Source: Asaia bogorensis
Lineage (GTDB): Bacteria; Pseudomonadota; Alphaproteobacteria; Acetobacterales; Acetobacteraceae
Reading direction: 5' to 3'
Length of the DNA stretch: 64,000 nt
Assembly: GCA_945868845.1 (NCBI GenBank)
Contig: CAMBMS010000002.1
Coordinates: 62,001-126,000, forward strand
Shown here: positions 26,256 through 37,126 of the stretch, in pieces
Numbering within the stretch: position 1 is the stretch's first letter
How the letters are laid out: each line of letters starts with the position of its first letter
Position numbers and translations under genes: made by a program
Notes under the pieces: model-generated
What the model was told of the DNA's origin: nothing
The model's database searches: none
What the model saw: only the letters and a program-made list of their open reading frames with translations

Positions 26256-28508
26256 TCAATCCCGCGCCACGTGATACGGCGTGAGCGGGTCGGGATTTGC
26301 GCCGATGTCCGTTGGCTCTACCGTGGCTGGGCCGTGCAGAGCGGTGCCACGCCCGGACAGCGAGGGATTGGTCATGAAAAACTCATGCGCGGAAACGGGG
26401 CGTCTTCCCTTGGCCACGCGTTGCCAGGTGCCGCCCGCATGCAGCTCCCAGCTTTGCATCGTGTCGCGCAAATTCACCACCATGATCTGATCCAGAACCT
26501 GCGCGTGCACCGTGGGATTGCGAATCGGCACCAATGTCTCAATGCGTCGGTCCATATTTCGCGCCATCCAGTCGGCGGAGCTGATATAGACGCGCGCATG
26601 CCGGCTGGGCAATGCATGGCCATTACCGAAGGCGCAGACGCGGCTATGCTCCAAAAATCGCCCGACGATTGATTTTATACGGATATTTTCCGACATGCCG
26701 TGAATGCCGGGGCGCAGGCAACAGATGCCGCGTACCACACCCATTATTTTCACCCCGGCGTTCGAGGCGGCATATAATTTGTCGATGATCGTTTCGTCGA
26801 CGATGGAATTCAGCTTGAACCAGATGGTTGCTGGACGGCCGGCGCGGGCGAAGGCGATTTCCGCATCGATCAGTTCCAGCAGCTTCGCCCGCGTGGTCAG
26901 CGGGCTGAAGGCCAGTGCGGCCATTTTTTCCGGCCGCGCATAGCCGGTCATGTAATTGAACAGCCGCGCCGCATCACGCGTCAGATCTGGGTCACAGCTA
27001 AAGAACGACAGATCGGTATAAACGCGCGCGGTGATCGGATGATAATTACCGGTGCCAAAATGCGCGTAGGACCGCATCTGCGCGCCTTCGCGGCGCACTA
27101 CTAGCGAAAACTTGGCGTGGGTTTTAACCTGCATGAAGCCGAACACCACCTGTACGCCGACCGCTTCCAGGCTGCGGGCGAGGCCAATATTGGCTTCCTC
27201 GTCGAAGCGCGCACGCAGTTCCACCATGGCGGTGACCGACTTGCCGACCTCAGCGGCCTCGATTAGGGCCTTGACGATCGGACTGTCATGGCTGGTGCGA
27301 TAGAGCGTCTGCTTCACCGCCACTACATGCGGATCGCGCGCGGCCTGGCGCAGGAACTGCACCACCACGTCGAAACTTTCGAACGGGTGATGGACGATGA
27401 TGTCCTTGGCGCGGATGGCGGCGAAGCAGTCGCCGCCAAAATCGCGAATGCGTTCGGGAAAGCGCGCCGTATAGGGCGGGAATTGCAAATCCGAGCGATC
27501 CTCGACAATCAGCTGCGTCAGGTCCGCGAGGCCCAGCATGCCGTCCTGGATGAACACCTCATATTCGTCGAGCGAGCCTGTCACGAGGGCACGCAAATCC
27601 TCGGGCATGTCGGCCGACAGGCTGAGATGGATCACCGCGCCGCGCCGGCGCCGTTTCAGCGCCGTTTCATAGGAGCGCACGAGGTCTTCCGCCTCGTCTT
27701 CGAATTCCACATCGGTGTCGCGGATCAGCCGGAACATGCCCATGCCGGCAACGGCGAAGCCGGGGAATAGGCGGTCAAGAAACAGATCGACCAGATCCTC
27801 CAGCATGACGAAGCGAATCCGGTCGTCCACGCCGGACGGCGGGACGCGGATGAAACGTTCCACCTGCGCAGGCAGTGGGATGAGCGCGCGCATGTCGCCC
27901 ACATCGCCCACCCGAGTCAGACGCAGCACCTTGACCAGCCCTGTATTGGGGATGAACGGGAACGGATGTGCCGGATCGATCGCCAGCGGCGTGAGAACCG
28001 GGAATACGCGCTCCATGAACCAGTCATCCAGCCAGGCGATGTCGGCGGGGCCCAAACGCTCGGCCGGGCAGACGGCGATGCCGCATTTTTCCAGCTTCGG
28101 ACGCAATTCCCGCCATACGCGCTGCTGTTCCGCCATCAGGGCCTGGCCCTGGCCGCGGATAGCGGTGAGTTGCTGCGCCGGGGTCAAGCCGTCCGGCGAC
28201 AAGGTGGCGAGGCCGGCGCGTTCCTGGCCGACTAGGCCGGAAACGCGGACGGAATAGAATTCGTCCAGGTTAGAGGCGCTGATGGCGACGAAGCGCAGTC
28301 GCTCCAGCACCGGATGGCGCAAGTTTTCCGCTTCCTCCATCACGCGGTGGTTGAAGGCCAGCCAGGATAATTCTCGATTGATGAAACGCGCCGGGCTATC
28401 GAGGGCGATGCTGCAGCCAAGCGTATCACCCGGCGGACGCGGCAGGGCCGCGGGCGCGTCGGGCAGGTTCAATGCGGGTGACAATGCGTGTGGCGCGGCA
28501 TCGTTCAT
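26256..28508 (-). CDS. ppk1: Polyphosphate kinase 1
   Basis: Reversible ATP-dependent synthesis of polyphosphate at the membrane or cytosol. The N-terminal domain shows [19 protein letters not shown]. The catalytic PLD-like part has [20 protein letters not shown] with the phospho-accepting His, [15 protein letters not shown], and further on [20 protein letters not shown]. The 750 residues are complete. The start overlaps the hda stop (TGATG). The C-terminal tail beyond about 700 is species-specific. Confidence 0.96.
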   Translation of the reverse strand: MNDAAPHALSPALNLPDAPAALPRPPGDTLGCSIALDSPARFINRELSWLAFNHRVMEEAENLRHPVLERLRFVAISASNLDEFYSVRVSGLVGQERAGLATLSPDGLTPAQQLTAIRGQGQALMAEQQRVWRELRPKLEKCGIAVCPAERLGPADIAWLDDWFMERVFPVLTPLAIDPAHPFPFIPNTGLVKVLRLTRVGDVGDMRALIPLPAQVERFIRVPPSGVDDRIRFVMLEDLVDLFLDRLFPGFAVAGMGMFRLIRDTDVEFEDEAEDLVRSYETALKRRRRGAVIHLSLSADMPEDLRALVTGSLDEYEVFIQDGMLGLADLTQLIVEDRSDLQFPPYTARFPERIRDFGGDCFAAIRAKDIIVHHPFESFDVVVQFLRQAARDPHVVAVKQTLYRTSHDSPIVKALIEAAEVGKSVTAMVELRARFDEEANIGLARSLEAVGVQVVFGFMQVKTHAKFSLVVRREGAQMRSYAHFGTGNYHPITARVYTDLSFFSCDPDLTRDAARLFNYMTGYARPEKMAALAFSPLTTRAKLLELIDAEIAFARAGRPATIWFKLNSIVDETIIDKLYAASNAGVKIMGVVRGICCLRPGIHGMSENIRIKSIVGRFLEHSRVCAFGNGHALPSRHARVYISSADWMARNMDRRIETLVPIRNPTVHAQVLDQIMVVNLRDTMQSWELHAGGTWQRVAKGRRPVSAHEFFMTNPSLSGRGTALHGPATVEPTDIGANPDPLTPYHVARD

Positions 28509-29245
28509 CAGCCAACCTTACAGGAAATCGCGGGCGAGTGGGAAGGGGTCACAAAAATTTCATCCTCGGGTCGCTCCGGTATCATTTCCGCCAGCACTGA
28601 CGTGGCAAAAGTGCGGGTGATGGGGCGCCCCCGCGCCAGGGAGACGCGATCCAGGGAGGCGCGATCCAGCCGGGCTACCGCCTCGGCCAGCGCCGCCGAG
28701 TGACGCGGCAAGCGGGTGAGCAGCCAGGTTTGCAGGGCAAGCGGCACAGCCAGCTGCCTCTCCGCCAGCAGCCGGGCCAGCACGGCAGCCAGCAGCGAAT
28801 CCTCCGCCGGGCCGATCACGGCGATGGTGCTGGCTCGCAAGCGGCTGGCGAGGTCGGGCACGCGCGTGGTCCAGCGCGCGGGCGGCTCGCGCGCTGCAAG
28901 AAGCAAAGGCCGGCTCGCCTGGCCGGCGGCATTGATCAGATGGAATAGCGCGATTTCCTCGGCGAGATCGGCGTCGTCGAGGGCAACCGGCCCGTCCGGC
29001 AGCGGCGGCAGGCCGCGTAGGGCGGGGCCGGACCACAGCGCGGCGCGCGTCTGCGCGCACCATAGATGCAGCAAATGCGTCTTGCCGCTGCCCGGTGGGC
29101 CGCACAGCACCAGCCGGCCGAAGGACCAGCCCGCCGGCCGCGCCAGCCATATCCGCGCAGCCGCGTTCGAGGCGGCGGGGATAAAATCTACCGCCGCGTA
29201 GTCCGGCTCGGTCCCGAACGGCAATGCCAGCTGGCGCGCGGTCAT
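28508..29245 (-). CDS. hda: DnaA-like regulatory ATPase HdaA
   Basis: AAA+ protein related to DnaA domain III without the DNA-binding domain. It works with the DNA polymerase clamp to hydrolyse DnaA-bound ATP and stop re-initiation. The N-terminal clamp-binding motif QLALPF is at residues 5-10. Walker A is [13 protein letters not shown], and Walker B is VALDDADL. The start at 29245 ([10 protein letters not shown]) gives 245 residues and overlaps the upstream permease stop in an ATGA junction; the longer frame to 29404 is out of place. The order hda-ppk1-ppx is common in alphaproteobacteria. Confidence 0.93.
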   Translation of the reverse strand: MTARQLALPFGTEPDYAAVDFIPAASNAAARIWLARPAGWSFGRLVLCGPPGSGKTHLLHLWCAQTRAALWSGPALRGLPPLPDGPVALDDADLAEEIALFHLINAAGQASRPLLLAAREPPARWTTRVPDLASRLRASTIAVIGPAEDSLLAAVLARLLAERQLAVPLALQTWLLTRLPRHSAALAEAVARLDRASLDRVSLARGRPITRTFATSVLAEMIPERPEDEIFVTPSHSPAISCKVG

Positions 29246-30354
29246 GGCGAGCGGTGATCGGGATCGGCGTAGAGCGAGCTGTCCAGATAGCGGCGCAGCC
29301 AGAATCGGCAGAGCACTCCGATCGTCGCCGCCATCGGCACCGCCAGCATAACTCCGAGAAAACCGAATGCCACGCCGCCGGCGAACAGCGCGAAGATCAC
29401 CCACACGGCCGGCAATTCTACCTTGTCACCCAGGTAGCGCGGATAGATCACGTAGGCTTCCAAAGTGTGGCCGATCACCAGCACTAGCGCCACCAGACTG
29501 ACCCCGCGCCAGTCCGGAAACTGCGCCGCCGCCAGCGCGAGCGAAGAAACGCCGCCGGTGATCGAACCGACATAGGGAATGAAGGACAATACTCCCGCGG
29601 CCAGGCCGATGATCAGGCCGAACTCCAGTCCGACTAGTTGCAGCGCGATGATGTAGAACAGCGCCAGGATCACGCAGCACAGAGCCTGCCCGCGCACCCA
29701 GGCGGAGAGGATCCGGTCCACCTCTCGCGCCTGCACGCAGATTACGTCGAGATAGCGGCGTGGCATCCAGGACTCGATCATCGCCACCATTTGCGGCCAG
29801 TCGCGCAACAGATAGAAACCAACCACCGGTGTTACCACCACCAGCATCAATACGTTGAGCACGGCGACGCCGCCGCCGATTAGGCCCGGTAGGGCACCGA
29901 GCGCGTAGGAAAGCATTGCCACCGCCTGGCCGCTGACTAGGTCCCGCAGATTCTGATCGCCGAAGCCAGCGCCGAAATTTTCCGCCAGCCGATTCATCAC
30001 CTGCTGCGCCCAGGACTGCAATTGCAGCGCGTAGAGCGGCAGGCGGCCGAGCAGCAGGCCGATCTGCGCCAGGATCAGCGGATAGATCAGCAGCGCCACG
30101 ACCAGCCCGGCCAGCACCATGCTGAGGATCAGTAGCAAAGCGGCAACGCCACGACTGACGCCGAGATGCACCAACCGGCTGGTCGGCGGATCCAGCACAT
30201 AGGCGATCATGCCGGCGATCACGAAAGGCAGCAGTACCGGGCTGAACAGCTTCAGGCCAAGCCAGGCGACGATCGCCAGCCCGGCCAACAAGGCGATGCG
30301 CTGGGTGCGCGTGGCATTCGCCAAAAGGGGGGGTAGTGATGGTGGCTCGGTCAT
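29242..30354 (-). CDS. AI-2E family transporter (PerM-like permease)
   Basis: Multi-pass membrane protein of the AI-2E/PerM family, with 7-8 hydrophobic segments in 370 residues. Conserved parts are the N-terminal LPFVIAGMIAYVLDPPTSRL, the amphipathic middle LLLGRLPLYALQLQSWAQQV, and the C-terminal GGVAFGFLGVMLAVPMAATI. Members are proposed exporters or ion antiporters, and most have no tested substrate. The start at 30354 (MTEPPSLPP) is chosen for the ATGA overlap with the preceding pgsA-like gene. Confidence 0.9.
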   Translation of the reverse strand: MTEPPSLPPLLANATRTQRIALLAGLAIVAWLGLKLFSPVLLPFVIAGMIAYVLDPPTSRLVHLGVSRGVAALLLILSMVLAGLVVALLIYPLILAQIGLLLGRLPLYALQLQSWAQQVMNRLAENFGAGFGDQNLRDLVSGQAVAMLSYALGALPGLIGGGVAVLNVLMLVVVTPVVGFYLLRDWPQMVAMIESWMPRRYLDVICVQAREVDRILSAWVRGQALCCVILALFYIIALQLVGLEFGLIIGLAAGVLSFIPYVGSITGGVSSLALAAAQFPDWRGVSLVALVLVIGHTLEAYVIYPRYLGDKVELPAVWVIFALFAGGVAFGFLGVMLAVPMAATIGVLCRFWLRRYLDSSLYADPDHRSP

Positions 30355-30920
30355 CGCGCGCGCACCGTGTTCAAAACATAGGCGGCGCCGGAGCCGACCG
30401 TGGTCGCCGCCACCACCCATATCAGGATCCCCTGCGCCAACGGCGCTGACAGCCTGAAGCCGGCCAGAAACAGGGTACAGGCCACCAGCACGATCTGCGC
30501 CAAGGTGTTCAACTTGGAGATCAAGAGCGGGCGAATGTTGACCCGCTGGCCCGTCACGGTGAGCATCAGCACGCCGCCGACGATGACCACGTCGCGGAAC
30601 ACCACCAGGATCGCTAGCCAGTCCGGCAAGGCGGCGACGGCGGCGAGGGTGATATACATCGTTACCAGCAGCGCTTTGTCGGCCACCGGATCCAGGATCG
30701 CGCCCAGCGCGCTGCCCGCCCCGCGACGTGCCAGCCAGCCATCCACCGCGTCGGATATGCCGGCGGCGACGAACAGATAGAACGCTTCCTCCATCCGGTG
30801 TTGCAGCACCAGCCAGACCGCTAGCGGCACCGCGCAGAGACGCGCAAAGGTGATCACGTTCGGCACTGTGAGTAGCGCCGAGGAAACCGGTGGCTCCGAC
30901 ATGTGCGGCCCGTCAGGCAT
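30351..30920 (-). CDS. CDP-alcohol phosphatidyltransferase (PgsA-like)
   Basis: Integral membrane enzyme that joins a CDP-diacylglycerol to an alcohol. The signature DG-x2-AR-x8-G-x3-D-x3-D is visible in DAVDGWLARRGAGSALGAIL and then DPVADK. N-terminal VPNVITFARLCAVPLAVWLV is typical of phosphatidylglycerophosphate synthases, so PgsA or a cardiolipin-synthase-like role is likely, but the alcohol is not proven. The start is unsure among 30950 (TTG), 30935, 30920 and 30902. It is first in a coupled run of five genes ending with ppx. Confidence 0.88.
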   Translation of the reverse strand: MPDGPHMSEPPVSSALLTVPNVITFARLCAVPLAVWLVLQHRMEEAFYLFVAAGISDAVDGWLARRGAGSALGAILDPVADKALLVTMYITLAAVAALPDWLAILVVFRDVVIVGGVLMLTVTGQRVNIRPLLISKLNTLAQIVLVACTLFLAGFRLSAPLAQGILIWVVAATTVGSGAAYVLNTVRAR

Positions 30921-31076
30921 CTGTCTTCTTAACATGACGGTCGGCTGCAAATAAGCTGCGACCCGTCATTGCGCGCGGGCCGTGGCTATGGTTGTTTCCG
31001 GCCCAGTTTGTCTGCCTTGCGCCTTCCGGCATGTCTCCAACTCTCCCCGGAGCAAGGCCTTAGCCTATCGGGGGCC

Positions 31077-32228
31077 ATGGTGAGAAGTGGAAGCGATGAT
31101 ACTGGCGGGAATAAGCCCGCTTTCGGCACTCAAAACGACCCCGGCAACGGGCTGACCTATCGTGCCGCGGGCGTCGATATAGAGGCCGGGGATGCGTTGG
31201 TCGAAGCCATCAAGCCGCTGGCGCGTGCCACGTCGCGGCCCGGCGTGCTGGGCGGGCTGGGCGGCTTTGGCGCGCTGTTCGACCTGAAGGCGGCAGGGTT
31301 TTGCGATCCGGTGCTAGTCTCCACTACCGATGGCGTCGGCACCAAGCTGAAAGTCGCCATCGAGACGGGCATTCATGGCACGGTGGGCATCGACCTGGTG
31401 GCGATGTGCGTCAACGACCTGATCGTGCAGGGCGCGGAACCGTTATTCTTCTTGGATTATTTCGCCACTGGCAAATTGTCGGTCGAACAGGCGCGCCAGG
31501 TAATTGCTGGCATTGCAGAGGGCTGCCGGCAGGCCGGTTGCGCGCTGGTGGGCGGGGAAACCGCCGAGATGCCGGGGATGTACGCGAGGGGGGATTACGA
31601 TCTTGCCGGATTTGCGGTGGGCGCGGCGGAGCGCGATGCGCTGCTGCCGACGACCGTGGTCGCGGGGGACACATTGCTCGGGCTGGGCAGCGCGGGGGTA
31701 CATTCCAACGGATTTTCACTGGTCCGCCGTATCGTGGAAGCCACACGGCTGGACTGGGGCGCGCCGGCGCCGTTCCTGGCGGGGGAGACGTTAGCGCATG
31801 CCTTGATGACACCGACGCGGATTTACGTGAGATCGCTGCTCGCGCTGCACCGTGCAGGGTTGTTGAAAGCGGCGGCGCATATCACCGGGGGCGGGCTGTC
31901 CGGCAACCTGTCGCGCGTTCTGCCGGCGCGGGTGCGGGCGGTGGTTGATCAGGCCTGGAAAGTGCCACCGGTGTTTTCCTGGTTGGCGCGCGCGGGCGGT
32001 GTCGCACCGGCCGAAATGCTACGGGTGTTCAACTGCGGTATCGGCATGGTCGTCGTCACCGCCGATCCCGATGCGGCGGCGGCGGCACTGCGCGCGGCGG
32101 GCGAGAGCGTCTACCGACTGGGCCGGATCGAGGCGAGGGCCGGGACCGGGGCCGGGATTGGGACAGGGGTGAGGGCGGCGGAGGCAAGTGTGCATCTGGA
32201 TCTTCCCGCCGGCTGGCTGAACGGATGA
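31077..32228 (+). CDS. purM: Phosphoribosylformylglycinamidine cyclo-ligase (AIR synthetase)
   Basis: Step five of purine synthesis: ATP-dependent ring closure to AIR. Recognised by [20 protein letters not shown], the glycine loop [51 protein letters not shown] and the C-terminal [11 protein letters not shown]. The start at 31077 gives 383 residues, somewhat longer than E. coli PurM because of an N-terminal leader and a Gly/Ala tail insert. The stop overlaps the purN start (ATGA). It is divergent from the pgsA-like gene. Confidence 0.95.
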   Translation: MVRSGSDDTGGNKPAFGTQNDPGNGLTYRAAGVDIEAGDALVEAIKPLARATSRPGVLGGLGGFGALFDLKAAGFCDPVLVSTTDGVGTKLKVAIETGIHGTVGIDLVAMCVNDLIVQGAEPLFFLDYFATGKLSVEQARQVIAGIAEGCRQAGCALVGGETAEMPGMYARGDYDLAGFAVGAAERDALLPTTVVAGDTLLGLGSAGVHSNGFSLVRRIVEATRLDWGAPAPFLAGETLAHALMTPTRIYVRSLLALHRAGLLKAAAHITGGGLSGNLSRVLPARVRAVVDQAWKVPPVFSWLARAGGVAPAEMLRVFNCGIGMVVVTADPDAAAAALRAAGESVYRLGRIEARAGTGAGIGTGVRAAEASVHLDLPAGWLNG

Positions 32229-32854
32229 AACGCCGCGTCGGCATCCTGATCAGCGGGCGTGGTTCCAACATGTCCGCGCTGATCGATGCCGCACGGGCGG
32301 ATAACTATCCGGCGGAGATCGTGCTGGTGGTATCGAACCGGGCGGATGCGGCGGGCCTGGCGCATGCGGCTGCGGCGGGGATCGCGACCGTAGTAATCGA
32401 TCACAAGCTCTTCCTGCGCGACCCTGCCCGGCATGAGGCGGCGATCGATGCCGCGTTACGCGCGGCGGCGGTCGAACTGGTGTGCCTGGCCGGCTATATG
32501 CGCCTACTGACGCCGTTCCTGGTGAGTGCCTGGGCGGGCAGGATGCTGAATATCCACCCCAGCCTACTGCCGGCCTTCCCGGGGCTGAATACGCATGCGC
32601 GGGCGCTGGCGGCGGGGGTCGCTTTACATGGCTGCACGGTGCACCTGGTGACGGAGGCGATGGACGAGGGGCCCATCCTGGCGCAGGCGGCGGTGCCGGT
32701 GTTTTCGGGCGAACCTGCGGACAGGCTGGCAGCGCGCGTGCTGGCGCAGGAGCACGTGCTTTATCCGGCGGCGCTGGCGGCGCTGGCGGCGGGTCGGCCC
32801 GGCGTTGCGCCCCCCGCGGACGCAGCCTTACGCAACCCCACCGGATTCTCATAA
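32225..32854 (+). CDS. purN: Phosphoribosylglycinamide formyltransferase 1
   Basis: Transfers formyl from 10-formyl-THF to GAR in purine synthesis. The N-terminal phosphate loop is [17 protein letters not shown]. The catalytic Asn-His pair is in [20 protein letters not shown], and the catalytic Asp is in [14 protein letters not shown]. The 209 residues are normal. It is translationally coupled to purM by a 4-nt overlap. Confidence 0.96.
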   Translation: MKRRVGILISGRGSNMSALIDAARADNYPAEIVLVVSNRADAAGLAHAAAAGIATVVIDHKLFLRDPARHEAAIDAALRAAAVELVCLAGYMRLLTPFLVSAWAGRMLNIHPSLLPAFPGLNTHARALAAGVALHGCTVHLVTEAMDEGPILAQAAVPVFSGEPADRLAARVLAQEHVLYPAALAALAAGRPGVAPPADAALRNPTGFS

Positions 32855-32890
32855 AACGTTGACTGAACCTGACCCATTCCGAGGGCGTAG

Positions 32891-33046
32891 ACGGCCGAAC
32901 ACAGCACGGTCTTTATCGGACCGGACACGCAGAAAGCCCTGGTGGCGGGTCGTCAGCACGCCTTAGGTGGGTTTTTGCAGTTTACTTTCATCAGCAGGGT
33001 ATTCCTGGCGGTGCTACTAGCGCTGATGGCGATATTTTCGGTCTGA
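32891..33046 (+). pseudogene. Membrane-protein tail without a start codon
   Basis: An open run from after a TAG (32888-32890) to a TGA at 33044-33046 encodes GPDTQKALVAGRQHALGGFL, then QFTFISRVFLAVLLALMAIF, ending SV. A polar segment followed by one strong hydrophobic helix looks like a genuine small tail-anchored protein, but there is no ATG, GTG or TTG in the frame. A TTG in another frame at 32859 could have been the start before a frameshift. It lies right after purN. No family named. Confidence 0.35.
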
Positions 33047-33103
33047 TACCGGACCACACGCTATTGTCATGCGCGGGCATGACGATGCCGAGATGGAAAA
33101 AAT

Positions 33104-34516
33104 TCAGCGCCCCGTCAGGATACGTTCCACCAGTTGCTTCACGGTCGGAATAAAACCGTTCGAATAGAACGGGTCCGAGGCAAAGCGATAGGCATTGTGG
33201 CCGCTGAACATCAGGTTGCGGTCCAACGCTTCGTCCCAGTCGCTCTGATGGGCGATGTCCTGTAAGGTTTTCTGGATGCAGAAGCTGCGCGGATCGGCGC
33301 GCTTGCCATTGTCGAAATTCGGCTCGTGGTGGCTCCAGTTGGAGAAGCGGCATTGTGACAGGCAGCCCATGCAATCGGTCTGGTCGGTGAGGATTTCGCG
33401 CGCCTTATCCGAGGTGACGAAGATCAGGGTTGAATCGGGTGTGCGCAACGCCTCGGTGAAGCCTTGCGCGGTCCAGATCAGTGCGCGCGCGCGATCCGCT
33501 GGGGAGAGGTAGACGATGCGCTTGCGCGGGCCGACGCCGAATTCGGCGACATGGTCTCCCACCGGTTCGGTGGTGAATGCCGTCTGGCGGTCGTTGCGCT
33601 CACGCAGTTCGCCAATGAAGCCGTTATGGACGGCGGAGGAATAAAACCCGGTGGGGCTGAAGCGATTGAGGAAGACATCGCCTTCCTTCAAGGTGCCGAG
33701 TTTGCGTTTCCAGGCCGGGCCAATTGGACTTTCCTGAGTCAGTAGCGGGCGAGTGCCGAACTGAAAGGCGATCGGGCCGAGTTCGGAGTTGCCAATCCAG
33801 TGTTCCCATTCCTCCAGCCACCAGACGCCGCCGGCCATGATGATCGGGGTGTCATGCAGGCCGAATTCTCTCATCTGCTGGCGTAGGGCGAGCACTCGCG
33901 GATAGGGGGCCTCGGGCTTTACGGGGTCTTCTGAGTTAGACAATCCGTTATGACCGCCGGCGAGCCAGGGGTCTTCATAGACCACGCCGCCGAGCAGGTT
34001 TGCGGCCTTGTGATAGGCGCGCCGCCACAGTGCGTTGAAGGCGCGGGCGGAGGAGACAATCGGGTAGTAATGGACGTTGAATTTCACCGCGATGTCGGAT
34101 AGCCGGTATGGCATGCCGGCGCCGCAGGTGATGCCGTGGATCAGGCCCTTCGCCTGTTCCAGCAGGCCGGTGACGACCCTTTCGGCACCGCCCATTTCCC
34201 ACAGGATATTGGCGTGAACTCTTCCCCGTCCCGACGCCAGATCCCAGGCCCGCTTGGCCTGCGTCACGGCGCCCTGGATGGCATAGTCGATCAGTTCCTC
34301 GTGACGGTCGCGCCTTGTCTTGCCGTGGTAAAGCTGCGGGATCGGCTGCCCAGCGGCATCATAGCTGTCGGCATTAACGGCGCTGAACGTGCCCACACCG
34401 CCCGAGGCCGCCCAGTGGCCAGCGGAAACGCCGTTGGAGATGGCGACTCCCTTGCCGCCTTCGACCAGCGGCAGCACGTCCGTCCCACCCATCCGGATCG
34501 CGTTAATCGCCCTCAT
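33104..34516 (-). CDS. Nitronate monooxygenase-like protein with C-terminal cysteine cluster
   Basis: Distant member of the nitronate monooxygenase/NPD family (470 residues, against about 350 for the standard form). TIM-barrel marks: PLVEGGKGVAISNGVSAGHW at the start, GITCGAGMPYRLSDIAVKFN, MAGGVWWLEEWEHWIGNSEL and FQFGTRPLLTQ. The extra C-terminal part has TDCMGCLSQCRFSNW and a later FCIQ: three cysteines as CxxCxxxC plus a fourth, a plausible metal or Fe-S site. The reaction is unknown. It stands alone between purN and pnp. Confidence 0.8.
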   Translation of the reverse strand: MRAINAIRMGGTDVLPLVEGGKGVAISNGVSAGHWAASGGVGTFSAVNADSYDAAGQPIPQLYHGKTRRDRHEELIDYAIQGAVTQAKRAWDLASGRGRVHANILWEMGGAERVVTGLLEQAKGLIHGITCGAGMPYRLSDIAVKFNVHYYPIVSSARAFNALWRRAYHKAANLLGGVVYEDPWLAGGHNGLSNSEDPVKPEAPYPRVLALRQQMREFGLHDTPIIMAGGVWWLEEWEHWIGNSELGPIAFQFGTRPLLTQESPIGPAWKRKLGTLKEGDVFLNRFSPTGFYSSAVHNGFIGELRERNDRQTAFTTEPVGDHVAEFGVGPRKRIVYLSPADRARALIWTAQGFTEALRTPDSTLIFVTSDKAREILTDQTDCMGCLSQCRFSNWSHHEPNFDNGKRADPRSFCIQKTLQDIAHQSDWDEALDRNLMFSGHNAYRFASDPFYSNGFIPTVKQLVERILTGR

Positions 34517-34613
34517 CCGTGTCCCATCCCTCAGCAGGCCGACGTCTTATACCTGGCCTGTGCTTATCCCAAAATTATCGGACAGGCCCGCGCGGCTTTC
34601 GCCAGGCAGGCCT

Positions 34614-34630
34614 GCGTCGTCAAACGACGT
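34614..34630 (-). terminator. Short hairpin after pnp
   Basis: A CGTCGT / ACGACG stem with a 3-nt loop, 8 nt past the pnp stop on the minus strand, and no clear T-run. It may be a weak terminator or mRNA 3' end protector. Confidence 0.35.
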
Positions 34631-34637
34631 AGGGACG

Positions 34638-36815
34638 TTATTCGCCGGCGGCGGCGCTTTCGCCCCGGTCGCCGCGATCCCGGTCGCTGCGCCCTGGTTT
34701 GGCACCAACCTGGTCGGTGATGTCGGCACCGGTGTCCTGGTCCACTACGCGCATCGAAAGCTTGACCTTACCGCGATCGTCAAAGCCGATGACCTTAACT
34801 TTCACGGCGTCGCCCATGTTAACTACATCGGTCGTCTTCGCCACCCTGCCCTGTTGCAGCTCGCTGATATGCACGAGCCCATCCTTGGAGCCAAGGAAGT
34901 TCACAAAGGCGCCAAAATCAGCAGTCTTCACCACCTTGCCGGTATAGATCACGCCGATCTCCGGCTCCGCCACAATGCCGCGGATCCAGTCGATCGCCGC
35001 CTGCGCTTGGGCGACATCAGTGGCCGCAATCTTGATCGTGCCATCATCGTTGATGTCGATCTTGCAGTTGGTGGTCGCGGAAATCTCGCGAATCACCTTG
35101 CCGCCGGTTCCGATCACTTCACGGATTTTTTCCTTCGGCACGTTAATAACGGTAATGCGTGGCGCAGTCTGCGCGACCTCGCCGCGCGCGCCGGTCAGCG
35201 CCTTGGCCATCTCGCCCAAGATATGCAGCCGGCCATCACGCGCCTGATCGAGCGCGATCTTCATGATTTCCGGGGTAATGGAGGTGATCTTGATGTCCAT
35301 CTGAAGCGAGGTAACGCCCGCTTCGGTGCCGGCCACCTTGAAATCCATATCTCCCAAATGATCCTCGTCGCCGAGGATGTCGGAGAGCACCGCGAAACCC
35401 TTATCTTCCTTGATCAGGCCCATGGCGATGCCGGCGACGGGCCGCAGCAGCGGCACACCGGCATCCATCAGCGCGAGCGACGTGCCGCACACCGTGGCCA
35501 TGGAGGAAGATCCATTGGATTCGGTGATCTCGGAGACGATACGCATGGTGTAGGGGAATTTGTCTTTCTCCGGCAGCAGCGGATGCACCGCGCGCCAAGC
35601 CAACTTGCCGTGACCGACTTCCCGCCGCCCGGGGCTGCCCATCCGGCCTGTCTCGCCGACAGAGTAGGGAGGGAAATTGTAATGCAGCATGAAATGCTCC
35701 CGGTACTCGCCTTCGAGCGCGTCGATGATCTGCTCGTCCTGGCCGGTGCCCAGAGTGGCCACGCAGAGCGCCTGGGTTTCGCCGCGGGTGAACAGGGCGG
35801 ACCCATGCGCGCGCGGCAGAACGCCCACTTCGGCGATGATTGGACGGACGGTGCGCGTGTCGCGGCCATCGATTCTTAAACCGGTGTCGAGAATGGCATT
35901 GCGGACGATGGCAGCTTCCAGATCCTTGAACAGGCCTTTGCTCTTGTCGGCATCGAGGCCCTCGGCGGCGAGCGCGGCGGCGGCCTCTTTCTTGGCGGCA
36001 CCGATTTTTTCGTAGCGAACCTGTTTTTGGCTCTCCTTGTAGGCTTCGGTGATCGGGCCACGTGCCAGCGCATCGACGCGGGCGGCGAGGGCGATCTCTT
36101 CGGCGGATTTTTCGGTCAACGCCCACGGTTCCTTGGCCGCATGCTCCGCCAGTTCGATGATCGCCTGGATGACGGGCTGGAAGCTGGCATGGCCGAAATT
36201 CACCGCGCCGAGCATGATTTCTTCAGATAGTTCCTGCGCTTCGGATTCCACCATCAGCACGCCCTCGACGGTGCCGGCGACGACGAGTTCGAGTTTCGTC
36301 GTCTCCATCTGCGTCGCGGTCGGGTTTAGAATATACTGGCCATCCGCATAGCCCACGCGCGTGGCGGCGACGGGGCCGAAGAAGGGAATGCCCGAAAGCG
36401 TCAGCGCGGCGGAGCAGCCGACCAGGGCGACGATATCGGGATCGTTTTCCAGATCATGGCTGAGCACGGTGGCGACGACCTGGACCTCGTTGCGGAAGCC
36501 GTTCGGGAACAACGGGCGGATCGGCCGGTCAATCAGGCGGGAGACGAGCACTTCCTTTTCGGACGGACGGCCCTCACGCTTGAAAAAGCCGCCGGGGATC
36601 TTACCGGCGGCGAACGCCTTTTCCTGGTAGTTTACGGTCAGCGGAAAGAAATCTTGCCCCGGCTTGGTGGAGCGCGCACCCACCGCGGTGCAGAGCACTA
36701 TGGTGTCGCCATAACTGACCAGCACGGCCCCATCGGCCTGCCGCGCGATCTTGCCGGTTTCGAGCACGAGCTTGCGTCCGCCCCAGTCCAGTTCTTTGCG
36801 GAAATAATTAAACAT
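34638..36815 (-). CDS. pnp: Polyribonucleotide nucleotidyltransferase (PNPase)
   Basis: 3'-5' phosphorolytic exoribonuclease of the degradosome. Two RNase PH domains are visible: [20 protein letters not shown] at the start, and [20 protein letters not shown] opening the second. The KH domain has [13 protein letters not shown] (GxxG), and the S1 domain has [18 protein letters not shown] short acidic/Arg tail ([15 protein letters not shown]) ends the 725 residues. The start at 36815 is set by the family. It lies downstream of truB-rpsO, the universal order. Confidence 0.97.
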   Translation of the reverse strand: MFNYFRKELDWGGRKLVLETGKIARQADGAVLVSYGDTIVLCTAVGARSTKPGQDFFPLTVNYQEKAFAAGKIPGGFFKREGRPSEKEVLVSRLIDRPIRPLFPNGFRNEVQVVATVLSHDLENDPDIVALVGCSAALTLSGIPFFGPVAATRVGYADGQYILNPTATQMETTKLELVVAGTVEGVLMVESEAQELSEEIMLGAVNFGHASFQPVIQAIIELAEHAAKEPWALTEKSAEEIALAARVDALARGPITEAYKESQKQVRYEKIGAAKKEAAAALAAEGLDADKSKGLFKDLEAAIVRNAILDTGLRIDGRDTRTVRPIIAEVGVLPRAHGSALFTRGETQALCVATLGTGQDEQIIDALEGEYREHFMLHYNFPPYSVGETGRMGSPGRREVGHGKLAWRAVHPLLPEKDKFPYTMRIVSEITESNGSSSMATVCGTSLALMDAGVPLLRPVAGIAMGLIKEDKGFAVLSDILGDEDHLGDMDFKVAGTEAGVTSLQMDIKITSITPEIMKIALDQARDGRLHILGEMAKALTGARGEVAQTAPRITVINVPKEKIREVIGTGGKVIREISATTNCKIDINDDGTIKIAATDVAQAQAAIDWIRGIVAEPEIGVIYTGKVVKTADFGAFVNFLGSKDGLVHISELQQGRVAKTTDVVNMGDAVKVKVIGFDDRGKVKLSMRVVDQDTGADITDQVGAKPGRSDRDRGDRGESAAAGE

Positions 36816-37126
36816 CTTTCGGTCACATCCTTCGAATGCACGGCCAAGGCGGTCCAGCATTCCAAACGATCCGCATTCGGATCACGGATGGGGGGCGTCG
36901 TCTCGGGTCACAGGGTGGGCTGCACATCGTCCGTGCAGCCGAAGCCTTGTGGCCGGAAACGCCGCCGCGATTCCCATACGCGTAACGAAGTTCGGGATCG
37001 GTGGTCTGTCGGTCCGACGCGGTCGCGGCGTCTGGGAGGATATCCCCCCACGATTGCCCCGCGCCCCCATGGCGCGAGGTATCTTTTCCATTCTCGCCAT
37101 ATGGGGCGAGGACGGCGGAATAAAAC
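36816..37126 (-). promoter_or_regulatory. rpsO-pnp intergenic leader with stable hairpins
   Basis: The 311-bp gap carries a perfect 8-bp stem (GGCTGCAC 36918-36925, loop 36926-36932, GTGCAGCC 36933-36940), a CGCGCC/GGCGCG stem near 37060, and a CTCGCC/GGCGAG stem near 37095 just past rpsO. In E. coli and relatives a structured pnp leader is cut by RNase III and mediates PNPase autocontrol. A similar role here is inference from position and structure. Confidence 0.5.

Noticed and set aside
34389-35879. 496-codon plus-strand open frame
   Set aside because: Antisense to pnp and the nitronate monooxygenase-like gene; shadow of a highly conserved gene.
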